DNA from: Salinirubellus salinus | GTDB lineage: Archaea; Halobacteriota; Halobacteria; Halobacteriales; Haloarculaceae | Length of the DNA stretch: 64,000 bases | Direction of reading: 5' to 3' | NCBI RefSeq assembly: GCF_025231485.1 | Contig: NZ_CP104003.1 | Location: 682,001 to 746,000 of the forward strand | Shown: piece by piece, positions 6,657-14,160 of the stretch | Layout of the letters: the number at the start of each line of letters is the position of its first letter | Numbering within the stretch: the stretch's first letter is position 1 | Notes under the pieces: generated by a model | What the model was told of the DNA's origin: nothing | The model's database searches: none | Seen by the model: only the letters and a program-made list of their open reading frames with translations | Made by a program: the position numbers and the translations under genes

Positions 6657-9086
6657 ATGAACACCCGTACGGTCGCGGACGTCGAATCCTGGGAGCGCCG
6701 CCCCGCCGGCGGTGACCTCGGGTCCGTCGTCGACCGAGGGTTCTCGGGCGCCCTCAAGGCCGGCGACAGTTACGCGTTCGTCGTCGCCGGCCGTCCGGTC
6801 GGCGTCTTTGACTACCGCGAGGACCCAGCCGGCGACCCGACCGTCACATCGACCGACGTGGACGCGGTCGCGACCCCCGAGGAGGCCTTCGTCGCCCCGC
6901 ACGACGCGCTCCCCCTGCTGTACGCGATGCAGGCGACCGGGGGAGAGACCCGCGGTCGCTACTACAGCAACGACACCCCGCTAGCCGAGGTGGACCGCAC
7001 CCTCAAGGACGGTGGGTTCACCGGCTACGTCGAACTCTCGGAGAACGTGCTCTCGGGCGACTACTACCTCGTCTATCATGGCGGCACCCGCCGTGCGGTG
7101 GCGTTCGTGGGCCAGTCACGGCGGCTGAAGACCGACGACGAGGCGTTCGACCTCGCGTGCGACGAAGTCGGCATCTACACCGTGGAACGTGCCTCGCTCC
7201 CGAGGCTCTCGTTCCCGGACGACGTGGCGTCGTCCAGTGCCGCCGCCGCGGGAGCGGGCGGGGTCGGCGCCGGGGCCGCCGCGGGTGCGGTGGGCGCGAC
7301 CGACACTGACGACACCTCGGCTGCCGACGACACCTCGGCTGCCGACGACACCTCGGCCGCGACCGACACGCCGGCACCTGGCGAAGCCGCTATCGACGCC
7401 GACCCGACCGAGGTCACCGCAGAGGAGTCGACGCCCGACGAGCCGACGCCAGAGGCCGCCGGGGCGTCGACCGCCGAGTCGTCCGCCACGAGCGGCACGA
7501 GCGACATCGACATCGACATCACGCCACGGAGTCGCCGGCAGGCTGAAGAAGCGGAGGCGGCGGCCGACGAGACACGGACGGCGTCGGCCGCGGCTGAGAG
7601 CGCCGATCGCCCCGCGTCCGACACGACGGCCGAGGGCGGTCCCGCCGAGGGGGGCCGGACCGACACGACGGACGACGCCGACCTGAACATCCCCGACGAC
7701 GCCCCCGTCAGGGCGTCCGCGGGGGCGGAGGAGACGGACACCGCCGACCCGGACGACGGCGAGGCCGCCAGTGCCTCCGGCGACGTTGCCGAAGAGGTGA
7801 ACGACGACGCTGCGCCGACGGCGCCGGACACGGCGACGGCGGCGGCGGACAGCGAGGCGGACCCCGCCGACGCCGCGCCGGCCATCGTCCGCGTGGCCGA
7901 GTCCGACGACTCCTCCGAGGAGACCGAGGGTGAGGCCAGTCAGGAGGACGTGGCGGCGGCGACAGCCGCCGTCGACGTCGAGGAGGAGCGGGCGTCCGGG
8001 GCGGACGAAGCGGCCGACACCCCCGACGGGGATTCGGTCGACCCGGACCACGTCGTCCCGTCGGTCGACCCCGACCGGACCGCCTCACCGCAGGCGGACC
8101 CCACCGAGAACGGCTCGGGCGCGGCCGACACCTCGGTGGCGAACGCCGACGCCTCCGGGACCGCCGAGGCGACGGACGAGACGGTCGAACGCTCCGTCGA
8201 CACGGTCATCGACGGGGACACCGTGGCCGGTCTGCGGTCGGAGCTGGCGGCCCGGGAGTCCACCGTCGAGGACCTCCGCGAGCGACTCGCTGCGGTGGAG
8301 ACGGAGAACGAGGACCTCCGCGAGCAGGTCGCGGCGCTCGAACGACGTCTGGAGGCGGCCGGCGCGGCCCCCGACTCGGCCAGCGAGACCCTCTCGCCGG
8401 CCGAGGCGCTGGCTGGGACGAGCCTCTTCGTCCGGTACCGGTCGAAACGCGACCCGACGCTCGACGACGTCCTCGATGGTGCAGACCCCGACGCGGTGGC
8501 CGAGAACCTCAGACTCGAACACCACACGCAGTTCGACGCCGCGGCGGTCTCCGTCGACGGCCGGGCGTTCGACCCGTTCCTCACCTCGACGCAGGGGTAC
8601 GCCTTCGTCGAGTGGCTGGTGACGGCGCTGCCGTACGAGATCCGCGATACGGGGAACGCCGACTCGCTGGGGGCGCTCTACGAGTCGCTGCCGGGACTCG
8701 ACCGCATCGAGTTCGACGGCGAGGTGGACGCGGGTGAGGCGACAGTCACGTTCGACCTCGTCGGGCGCGACCGGATGGGCCAGCCGCTGTTCGTGGCGAA
8801 CCTCGAGGACGTCCGGAACCCCACCGACGAGCACACGCTGGGGACGCTGGTCAACGACGCGACGGCCGTCGCCGAGCGACACGAGACGCTTGCGGGGTCG
8901 TTCGGCGTCACCAGCGCCTACTTCGAGCCGGCGGCGCTCGAGACGGCAAACGAGGCCACCAGCGGGAGTCTCCTCTCACGGAGCAAGCGAAAGTCGTTCG
9001 TGAAACTCTCGCGGAACCAGGGGTTCCACCTCTGTCTCGTCGAGGACAGAGACGAGTCGTTCTATCTCTCGGTACCCGAGCTCTGA
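6657..9086 (+). CDS. Large haloarchaeal protein with disordered acidic linker and coiled coil
   Basis: 809 residues. It has an N-terminal domain (about 1-180) beginning MNTRTVADVESWERR, containing YYSNDTPLAEVDRTLKDGGF and GDYYLVYHGGTRRAVAF. Next is a long low-complexity linker (about 190-520) dominated by Ala, Asp, Glu, Thr and Ser. A predicted coiled coil follows (about 522-570; LRSELAARESTVEDLRERL onward), then a globular C-terminal domain (about 580-809) starting SLFVRYRSKRDPTLDDVLDG. I believe it is the conserved haloarchaeal family DUF7527; its function is unknown. The ATG at 6657 is preceded by a TATA-like AAACTATTTT about 27-35 nt upstream. Divergent from rnp4. Confidence 0.85.
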   Translation: MNTRTVADVESWERRPAGGDLGSVVDRGFSGALKAGDSYAFVVAGRPVGVFDYREDPAGDPTVTSTDVDAVATPEEAFVAPHDALPLLYAMQATGGETRGRYYSNDTPLAEVDRTLKDGGFTGYVELSENVLSGDYYLVYHGGTRRAVAFVGQSRRLKTDDEAFDLACDEVGIYTVERASLPRLSFPDDVASSSAAAAGAGGVGAGAAAGAVGATDTDDTSAADDTSAADDTSAATDTPAPGEAAIDADPTEVTAEESTPDEPTPEAAGASTAESSATSGTSDIDIDITPRSRRQAEEAEAAADETRTASAAAESADRPASDTTAEGGPAEGGRTDTTDDADLNIPDDAPVRASAGAEETDTADPDDGEAASASGDVAEEVNDDAAPTAPDTATAAADSEADPADAAPAIVRVAESDDSSEETEGEASQEDVAAATAAVDVEEERASGADEAADTPDGDSVDPDHVVPSVDPDRTASPQADPTENGSGAADTSVANADASGTAEATDETVERSVDTVIDGDTVAGLRSELAARESTVEDLRERLAAVETENEDLREQVAALERRLEAAGAAPDSASETLSPAEALAGTSLFVRYRSKRDPTLDDVLDGADPDAVAENLRLEHHTQFDAAAVSVDGRAFDPFLTSTQGYAFVEWLVTALPYEIRDTGNADSLGALYESLPGLDRIEFDGEVDAGEATVTFDLVGRDRMGQPLFVANLEDVRNPTDEHTLGTLVNDATAVAERHETLAGSFGVTSAYFEPAALETANEATSGSLLSRSKRKSFVKLSRNQGFHLCLVEDRDESFYLSVPEL
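7311..7364 (+). repeat. Three in-frame 18-bp tandem units
   Basis: GACACCTCGGCTGCCGAC occurs twice exactly, and a third copy diverges in its last third. The array encodes repeated DTSAAD within the disordered linker of the 809-residue protein. The 18-bp period keeps frame, so copy number could change without frameshift. Confidence 0.9.
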
Positions 9087-9099
9087 ACGGGCGGTCGCG

Positions 9100-9405
9100 T
9101 CAGCCCTCGATCTCCGGGACGTCGTCGATCTTCATGCCGTCGAGTTTCTCGACGATCTCGTCGAGTTTGCCGTCGAGGTCGCCGACGAACTCGGCGGTGT
9201 CCTCGGTGGTGATGGCACCCTGGCTGGACGGTTCGATGAGGTTCTCCTCCTCGAGGACGCGCAGGGAGTAGCGCACCTTGTGGTGTGGGTAGCCGGTCTC
9301 GTTCGACATCTTGACGATACCGATAGGCTCGTTCTCGATGACCATCCGCAGAACCTGGAGGTGACGTTCGAGCATATCGACCTCTTTCTCAAGTCGGTCT
9401 ATCAT
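9100..9405 (-). CDS. Predicted winged-helix transcriptional regulator
   Basis: 101 residues. A short coiled-coil N-terminus (IDRLEKEVDMLERHLQVLRM) is followed by a winged-helix-like region: IGIVKMSNETGYPHHKVRYSLRVLEEENLIEPS, with recognition helix around HHKVRYSLRVLEEE. The C-terminal part (FVGDLDGKLDEIVEKLDGM) is again helical. It fits the small haloarchaeal regulators resembling COG3432. It has a strong TATA-like TTTTAAAC at 9432-9440 on its strand and is divergent from purA, with about 195 nt between starts. Its targets are not visible from the sequence. Confidence 0.85.
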   Translation of the reverse strand: MIDRLEKEVDMLERHLQVLRMVIENEPIGIVKMSNETGYPHHKVRYSLRVLEEENLIEPSSQGAITTEDTAEFVGDLDGKLDEIVEKLDGMKIDDVPEIEG

Positions 9406-9431
9406 GGCACTTGTTAACTCGTGTTAGCGTG

Positions 9432-9440
9432 GTTTAAAAG
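9432..9440 (-). promoter_or_regulatory. TATA-like element of the winged-helix gene
   Basis: CTTTTAAAC on the minus strand, 27-35 nt before the ATG at 9405; an unusually good match in this GC-rich context. Confidence 0.6.
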
Positions 9441-9561
9441 TTGTCCTCTGTCAGACGCCGAAACCGGCGCCCCCCCGCGATGATGGTGGTGCTACGCCCG
9501 TGGTCCGTGGTAACTGTTCCGACGTGACGCGGTTTCGCCCATCCGTCCGAGGTGGACCAAT

Positions 9562-9577
9562 CCGAAATCGGTTTAGG
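9562..9577 (+). promoter_or_regulatory. BRE/TATA promoter of purA
   Basis: CCGAAATCGGTTTAGG: purine-rich BRE followed by TATA-like GGTTTAG centred about 27 nt before the ATG at 9601. It is nearly the same string as the pyrG promoter at 50804-50820. Confidence 0.65.
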
Positions 9578-9600
9578 ACGGCCCTCGAAACCTCGGCCCG

Positions 9601-10974
9601 ATGACCGTAACCATCGTCGGTTCCCAGCTGGGCGACGAGGGCAAAGGCGGGATCGTCGACGTGTTCGGCGAGGCCGCCGATGTCGTCGTCCGGTACCAGG
9701 GTGGGGACAACGCCGGCCACACCGTGGTCCACGGCGACGAGGAGTACGCCCTCTCGCTCGTCCCCTCCGGCATCGTCCGGGGGAAGACGGGCGTCCTCGG
9801 CAACGGCTGCGTCGTGAACCCCGCCACCCTCTTCGACGAACTCGACACGCTACAGGAGCGTGGCCTCGACCCGGACGTCCGGGTCGCAGAGCGTGCCCAC
9901 GCCATCCTGCCCTACCATCGCGTCCTCGACGGTCTCGAGGAGGAGGCCAAGGGTGACGACCTCGCCGCCGGCACCACCGGCCGCGGCATCGGTCCCACCT
10001 ACGAGGACAAGGTCGGCCGCCGCGGCGTCCGCATCGGCGACCTGCTCGACCCCGAGACCCTGCGCACGCGACTCGAGTACGCCGTCCCGCAGAAGCGACG
10101 GCTCGTCGAGTCGTTCGGCTTCGACCCGGACGCCGGCCGCTACGACGACGCCTTCGACCTCGAGGCGCTCTACGAGGAGTACCGTGCCTACGGCGAGCGA
10201 CTGGCAGAGGAGGGGATGCCGGTCAACTGCGGCGCGTTCCTCGCCGAGCGACGCGACGCGGGCGACCGCATCATGTTCGAGGGCGCGCAGGGCACCCTGC
10301 TCGACATCGACCACGGCTCGTACCCGTACGTCACCTCCTCGAACCCGTCCGCCGGCGGCGCCGCGGTCGGCTCCGGCCTCGGTCCGACGGTCGTGGGTCA
10401 GGGCGAGGTCGTCGGCATCGTGAAGGCCTACACCTCGCGCGTCGGGACCGGTCCGCTCCCCACCGAACTCGGCTTCGTCGAGGGGCAGACCCCCAGCGAC
10501 GGCGGGGACACCTCCGCAGAGGCGGAGGAGCTCGCGACGTACATCCGGGACGCGGGTGGCGAGTACGGTACCGTCACCGGCCGGCCGCGCCGGGTCGGGT
10601 GGCTCGACCTCCCGATGCTCCGGCACGCCGCACGTGCCAACGGGTTCACCGGCCTCGCCGTGAACCACGTCGACACCCTCGCGGGCCTCGACGAGGTGCA
10701 GGTCGGGCACTCCTACACGCTCGACGGGGAGGAGACGCCCACGATGCCGGCGACCACCGAGCAGTGGGCGCGGTGCGAGGCGAACTACCGGACCTTCGAG
10801 GGCTGGCCGGAGGCCGACTGGGCCGCCGTCGCCGCCGAGGGGTACGAGGCGCTCCCGGAGAACGCCCGCACCTACCTCGAGTACCTCGAGGCCGAACTCG
10901 ACGCGCCCGTCTACTGTGTCGGCGTCGGCCCCGGCCGCGACGAGACGGTCGTCGTCGAGTCGCCCTGGGCGTAG
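9601..10974 (+). CDS. purA: Adenylosuccinate synthase
   Basis: 457 residues, cytoplasmic. It converts IMP, aspartate and GTP to adenylosuccinate in AMP synthesis. The GTP-binding start SQLGDEGKGGIVD (GDEGKG at residues 11-16) holds the catalytic Asp. The family hallmarks GGDNAGHTVV, TGRGIGPTYEDK, FEGAQGTLLDIDHG and the IMP/GTP region TGRPRRVGWLDLP are all present. Length is normal for the enzyme. The ATG is preceded by a BRE/TATA element with leaderless spacing. The GNAT gene that follows has its own start and a TATA-like stretch inside the intergenic region, so co-transcription is possible but not required. Confidence 0.97.
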   Translation: MTVTIVGSQLGDEGKGGIVDVFGEAADVVVRYQGGDNAGHTVVHGDEEYALSLVPSGIVRGKTGVLGNGCVVNPATLFDELDTLQERGLDPDVRVAERAHAILPYHRVLDGLEEEAKGDDLAAGTTGRGIGPTYEDKVGRRGVRIGDLLDPETLRTRLEYAVPQKRRLVESFGFDPDAGRYDDAFDLEALYEEYRAYGERLAEEGMPVNCGAFLAERRDAGDRIMFEGAQGTLLDIDHGSYPYVTSSNPSAGGAAVGSGLGPTVVGQGEVVGIVKAYTSRVGTGPLPTELGFVEGQTPSDGGDTSAEAEELATYIRDAGGEYGTVTGRPRRVGWLDLPMLRHAARANGFTGLAVNHVDTLAGLDEVQVGHSYTLDGEETPTMPATTEQWARCEANYRTFEGWPEADWAAVAAEGYEALPENARTYLEYLEAELDAPVYCVGVGPGRDETVVVESPWA

Positions 10975-11021
10975 ACGCTCTCACCCCCGCACTTTTCGAG
11001 CTGGCCACCGACACGGCGAGC

Positions 11022-11468
11022 GTGACGCTCGAACTCGTCCCCGCCGACGGCCCGGCGCGCACGACGCTCCTCGGGTTCCTCCGCGAGGCCGACCTGCCGA
11101 CCACCGGGGTCCGGGACGGGCCCGGACGCTTCTATCTCGCCGTCGCGGACGACGAGGCCATCGCGGGTGGCGGCGTCGAACCGTACGGTGACGCCGCACT
11201 GCTCCGGTCGGTCGTCGTCCGCCCCGATCGACGGGGCGAGGGTGTCGGCGCGACACTCGTCACCCGCCTCCTGGACGTGGCAGGGGCGACGGGCGCCGGG
11301 TCGGTCTGGCTCCTGACCGAGACGGCCGAGTCGTTCTTCGCCGGTCTGGGCTTCGAGACGGTCCCCCGCGAGGCGGCGCCAGCGGCGGTCCGCGACAGCC
11401 CGGAGTTCGCCACGGTCTGCGACGAGCACGCCGCCTGCATGACCCGCGCACTCGGTGGGAACGTCTGA
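11022..11468 (+). CDS. GNAT-family N-acetyltransferase
   Basis: 148 residues from a GTG start at 11022, chosen because a TATA-like CACTTTTCGA lies about 25-30 nt upstream and no ATG precedes it. It carries the acetyl-CoA motif A region, LRSVVVRPDRRGEGVGATLV (R-x-x-G-x-G/A loop), preceded by a strand FYLAVADDEAIAGGGVEPYG and followed by GSVWLLTETAESFFAGLGFE. This resembles the arsenic-resistance-adjacent ArsN2-type acetyltransferases in length and order, but I cannot fix the substrate. Confidence 0.85.
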   Translation: MTLELVPADGPARTTLLGFLREADLPTTGVRDGPGRFYLAVADDEAIAGGGVEPYGDAALLRSVVVRPDRRGEGVGATLVTRLLDVAGATGAGSVWLLTETAESFFAGLGFETVPREAAPAAVRDSPEFATVCDEHAACMTRALGGNV

Positions 11469-11513
11469 CGCCCACCCGGCACGTTTTTGACTCGGACGGG
11501 CGTCGACTGGGAT

Positions 11514-11708
11514 ATGAAGGAGTCCTTGCTGGACATCATCTGCTGTCCGCTCGACAAGCACGACCTCGAACTCGAGGCCATCCACCGCGAGGACGACGAG
11601 GTGATGGAGGGACGGCTGATCTGTACGGAGTGTGGCGAGGAGTATCCCATCGAGGACGGCATTCCGAACCTCCTCCCGCCAGACATGCGCGAGGAGGCTT
11701 CGGCGTAG
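11514..11708 (+). CDS. Trm112-family methyltransferase activator
   Basis: 64 residues with the Trm112/UPF0434 zinc-ribbon fold: LLDIICCPLDKHDLELEA at the start, then ICTECGEEYPIEDGIPNLLP. Cys pairs CCP and CTEC supply the metal or structural site, and the end NLLPPDMREE is the usual family terminus. Trm112 proteins activate several tRNA, rRNA and release-factor methyltransferases by heterodimer formation; haloarchaeal Trm112 is known to have multiple partners. The ATG at 11514 has a TATA-like ACGTTTTTGA about 27 nt upstream. Confidence 0.9.
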   Translation: MKESLLDIICCPLDKHDLELEAIHREDDEVMEGRLICTECGEEYPIEDGIPNLLPPDMREEASA

Positions 11709-11765
11709 ACACGGGCACTCACCCACCCGAACCATTTTTGAGCGGTCCGAGCGACCCCGTGTGAC

Positions 11766-12335
11766 ATGGACACCCTCGCCGCGGACGTGAACCGGACGGG
11801 CATCCAGACCCTCTCGGTCCCGGACGCGTTCGAGACGGACGGGTCGTTCACCGTCGAACTCCGTAACCACGGTGAGGCGACCCACGTCCACCTGCACCTC
11901 GACGACGCTCTCTCCTCGGTCGCTGAGCTCGATGCGGGGAACCACTACGTCGAGGCCGACGCCACCCGCCCCGTTCGGGTCTCGGTCCGCGACGGTGACC
12001 GTGAGGAGACGGTCCGGGGGAAACTGAAGGTCGTCACCGCCTACGGGTCGAACACCCACTGGGTCGACGTGACGCTCACCCCGACCAGGAAACAACCCGT
12101 GGAGGTGGACCCCGAACTCTCGAAGCCGCAGGCCAAGCCGGCCTCGGCCGGCGACGGCGGCACCCCGCTCGACCGGTCGGCACTCCTCTCGGCACTCCCG
12201 GCGGTCGTCCTGAGCGCGGTCGCCGTCGTGTTCGCGCTGGCGGCCGTCCTCGGCCCCGGCGGGACGGACGCGGTGCTGGCGGTGCTCGCCGTCGTCGCCG
12301 GCGCGCTCGCCGCGGGCTACATCGCCTTCCAGTGA
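11766..12335 (+). CDS. Haloarchaeal protein with C-terminal membrane anchor (DUF7524-like)
   Basis: 189 residues. The N-terminal 115 residues look like a beta-sandwich (SFTVELRNHGEATHVHLHLDD, RPVRVSVRDGDREETVRGKL). A Pro/Lys-rich linker leads to two C-terminal transmembrane helices (LLSALPAVVLSAVAVVFALA and AVLAVLAVVAGALAAGYIAF). There is no signal peptide, so the soluble part probably faces the cytoplasm. It resembles the haloarchaeal family I know as DUF7524; function unknown. A TATA-like CATTTTTGAG precedes the ATG by about 30 nt. Confidence 0.8.
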   Translation: MDTLAADVNRTGIQTLSVPDAFETDGSFTVELRNHGEATHVHLHLDDALSSVAELDAGNHYVEADATRPVRVSVRDGDREETVRGKLKVVTAYGSNTHWVDVTLTPTRKQPVEVDPELSKPQAKPASAGDGGTPLDRSALLSALPAVVLSAVAVVFALAAVLGPGGTDAVLAVLAVVAGALAAGYIAFQ

Positions 12336-12392
12336 GCTCCCCGTCAGCCGTCACCTGACGGCGACGGGCCGCCCGTTCGCCCGTCGCGTCGG

Positions 12393-12746
12393 TCAGTTGC
12401 TCCGCACGTCCCCGAGGTAGCCGCAGGCGGCCTCTGCCGCCTCCAGCAATCCCTCCAGGTTCCGACCGGGGGCGTACTGGTCGCCGCCCTCTCGGACGAT
12501 CACGCCACTCGAGTCGAGTTGCGGGAGGTGGACCGACTCGAGGTCGCGCTGGATGGACTCTCGCGTCCCGCCGTCGACACGCTCGGGCGGGATGCGCTGT
12601 TCGCGCGCGGCCAGCATCGTGCTCAGTGCGCCGGTACTCAACGGGTGGTCGGCCTCGCCCACGGCCGCCGCGACCGCCCACCGCCGCTCCTCGCTCAACA
12701 ACGAGAACGCCGTCGTCACCGACAGGTCCGCACGGCTGTCGGTCAC
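12393..12746 (-). CDS. DUF7344-type HTH regulator
   Basis: 117 residues from a GTG start at 12746, which has GGAGG 4 nt upstream, one of the few Shine-Dalgarno-like sites here. The sequence TTAFSLLSEERRWAVAAAV, then EQRIPPERVDGGTRESIQRD, then LPQLDSSGVIVREGGDQY has the layout of the haloarchaeal winged-helix domain DUF7344: an N-terminal helix hairpin, a recognition helix, then a wing with HLPQLDSSGVI. A TATA-like TTTATACG lies further upstream near 12809, implying a leader of about 35 nt, in keeping with the SD-like site. Target genes unknown. Confidence 0.83.
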   Translation of the reverse strand: MTDSRADLSVTTAFSLLSEERRWAVAAAVGEADHPLSTGALSTMLAAREQRIPPERVDGGTRESIQRDLESVHLPQLDSSGVIVREGGDQYAPGRNLEGLLEAAEAACGYLGDVRSN

Positions 12747-12847
12747 ACTGCCTCCAGTCGTCGTGGGTCGCAACTCGCTCGCATGGCTGGGGGTCAGGAA
12801 TCCCCACGTATAAATCCGGTGGCTGGACCGACCCCTCCGCTCTCTGG

Positions 12848-13540
12848 TCAGTCGTCCGCTTCGACGGCGCCAGCGGCGTGGTCTCCCTCGTCGGCGGTCC
12901 CGTCGCCCGCCGCGAACGTCTCGTGGTGGACGATCTCTGCCACCGACCGACGGCTCTTCCGCTCGTTCTCGATGTCCGCGGTCCCCTCGGCGGGGTAGCC
13001 GAGCGTGACCAGCATGACGGGTTCGTACCCCGCCGGTGCGTCGACGACGTCGAGGACGCCCTCGGGATCGAACCCCTCCATCGGACAGGAGCCGACGCCG
13101 AGGTCCCACGCGGCGTACATCAGCGTCATCGCCGCGAGCGAGGTGGACCGCGTCGTCCAGAGCCGGTTCTCGGCGTCCGGCTGGTCGCCCATCCCCTCGA
13201 CCTGTCCGAGCAGGTCGTCGCGGACCGCCTCACTGGGGAGGTACCCCTTGTCGAGCCAGTCGTCGAACACGCGCTCTGCGTGGGCGGCCGGGTCCGTGTT
13301 CCCGAGGACGACGACGGCCGCAGCTGCCTCTTCGACGTGCTCCTGCCCGTACGCGGCCTCGGCCAGCGCCGCCCTGTTCTCGGGTGCCTGCAGGACGACG
13401 AACTCCCACGGCTGGAGGTTGTAGCCAGAGGGCGTGAACCTGACACGGTCGAATATCTCCGCCAGCGTCTCCTCGGCTATCGGTTCGTCGCTGTACTCGT
13501 GGACCGAGCGGCGGCTCCGGATGAGTTCGTCGGCTTCCAT
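12848..13540 (-). CDS. Nitroreductase-family flavoprotein
   Basis: 230 residues. FMN-dependent NAD(P)H oxidoreductase family. The FMN-binding start IRSRRSVHEYSDEPI is followed by RFTPSGYNLQPWEFVV (the S-x-x-N-x-Q-P-W motif), and the C-terminal half has DLGVGSCPMEGFDPEGV and VMLVTLGYPAEG. Length is normal. Substrate cannot be told from sequence; relatives reduce nitroaromatics, enones or other electrophiles. The C-terminal tail is unusually acidic and Gly/Ala-rich. Upstream 13541-13655 holds no recognisable feature beyond the promoter space. Confidence 0.92.
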   Translation of the reverse strand: MEADELIRSRRSVHEYSDEPIAEETLAEIFDRVRFTPSGYNLQPWEFVVLQAPENRAALAEAAYGQEHVEEAAAAVVVLGNTDPAAHAERVFDDWLDKGYLPSEAVRDDLLGQVEGMGDQPDAENRLWTTRSTSLAAMTLMYAAWDLGVGSCPMEGFDPEGVLDVVDAPAGYEPVMLVTLGYPAEGTADIENERKSRRSVAEIVHHETFAAGDGTADEGDHAAGAVEADD

Positions 13541-13655
13541 CGACTGACGATTCGCGCGGGGAGGTCATCACCCCGTCCGTGCCGGAACCGACCACCGATT
13601 CCAGTGTGGTGTCGTCCCGCAGCCGTCACCGGGTTACGCGGGGGCCACCGACGTG

Positions 13656-14096
13656 TCAACGGACGACCGTCACCGGGACGGGTGAGCGCCGGACCACCAC
13701 CTCGGCGACGCTCCCGAGCAACACGCGAGCGACACCACTGCGACCGTGGCTCCCGATGACGATGGCGTCGACGGCCGGGCCGTCCTCGATACTCTCGGGG
13801 TACTCGACGATGACACGCGAGGGCTGGCCGACCGCCGTCTCTTCGCGCAACTCGATGTCGGTCCCGGCGACCCGCTCCCGTACCGTCTCGAACAGTTCCT
13901 CGGCGGCCGCCTCCTCGGCCTTGAACCACTCCTCCGAGGAGGTGGGGATGCCGACGCTCGCGCCGTAGGTGGCACGGGCCGGGTCGATGACGTGCAGCAC
14001 CGTCACGGTGGCGTCCGGCTCCGTCTCGACGACGTGGTCGAGGGCGTCCCACGAGGGATCGGAGCCGTCCAGCGGGACGAGGAGATGTCGGGACAT
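13656..14096 (-). CDS. Universal stress protein, UspA family
   Basis: 146 residues, one Usp domain. It begins MSRHLLVPLDGSDPSWDALD (the nucleotide-binding D-G-S loop), has TVTVLHVIDPA, and ends with GSHGRSGVARVLLGSVAEV, the G-2x-G-9x-G-[S/T] ATP-binding signature, then SPVPVTVV. An ATP-binding type is therefore likely. The ATG at 14096 gives the standard family N-terminus. Physiological role is not deducible; haloarchaea have many copies. Confidence 0.94.
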   Translation of the reverse strand: MSRHLLVPLDGSDPSWDALDHVVETEPDATVTVLHVIDPARATYGASVGIPTSSEEWFKAEEAAAEELFETVRERVAGTDIELREETAVGQPSRVIVEYPESIEDGPAVDAIVIGSHGRSGVARVLLGSVAEVVVRRSPVPVTVVR

Positions 14097-14160
14097 GCCT
14101 CCCGCTATCACGCAGGGGGACAAAACGCTGGTGGCGTCGGTCGGCACCCCACGAGCGTCG

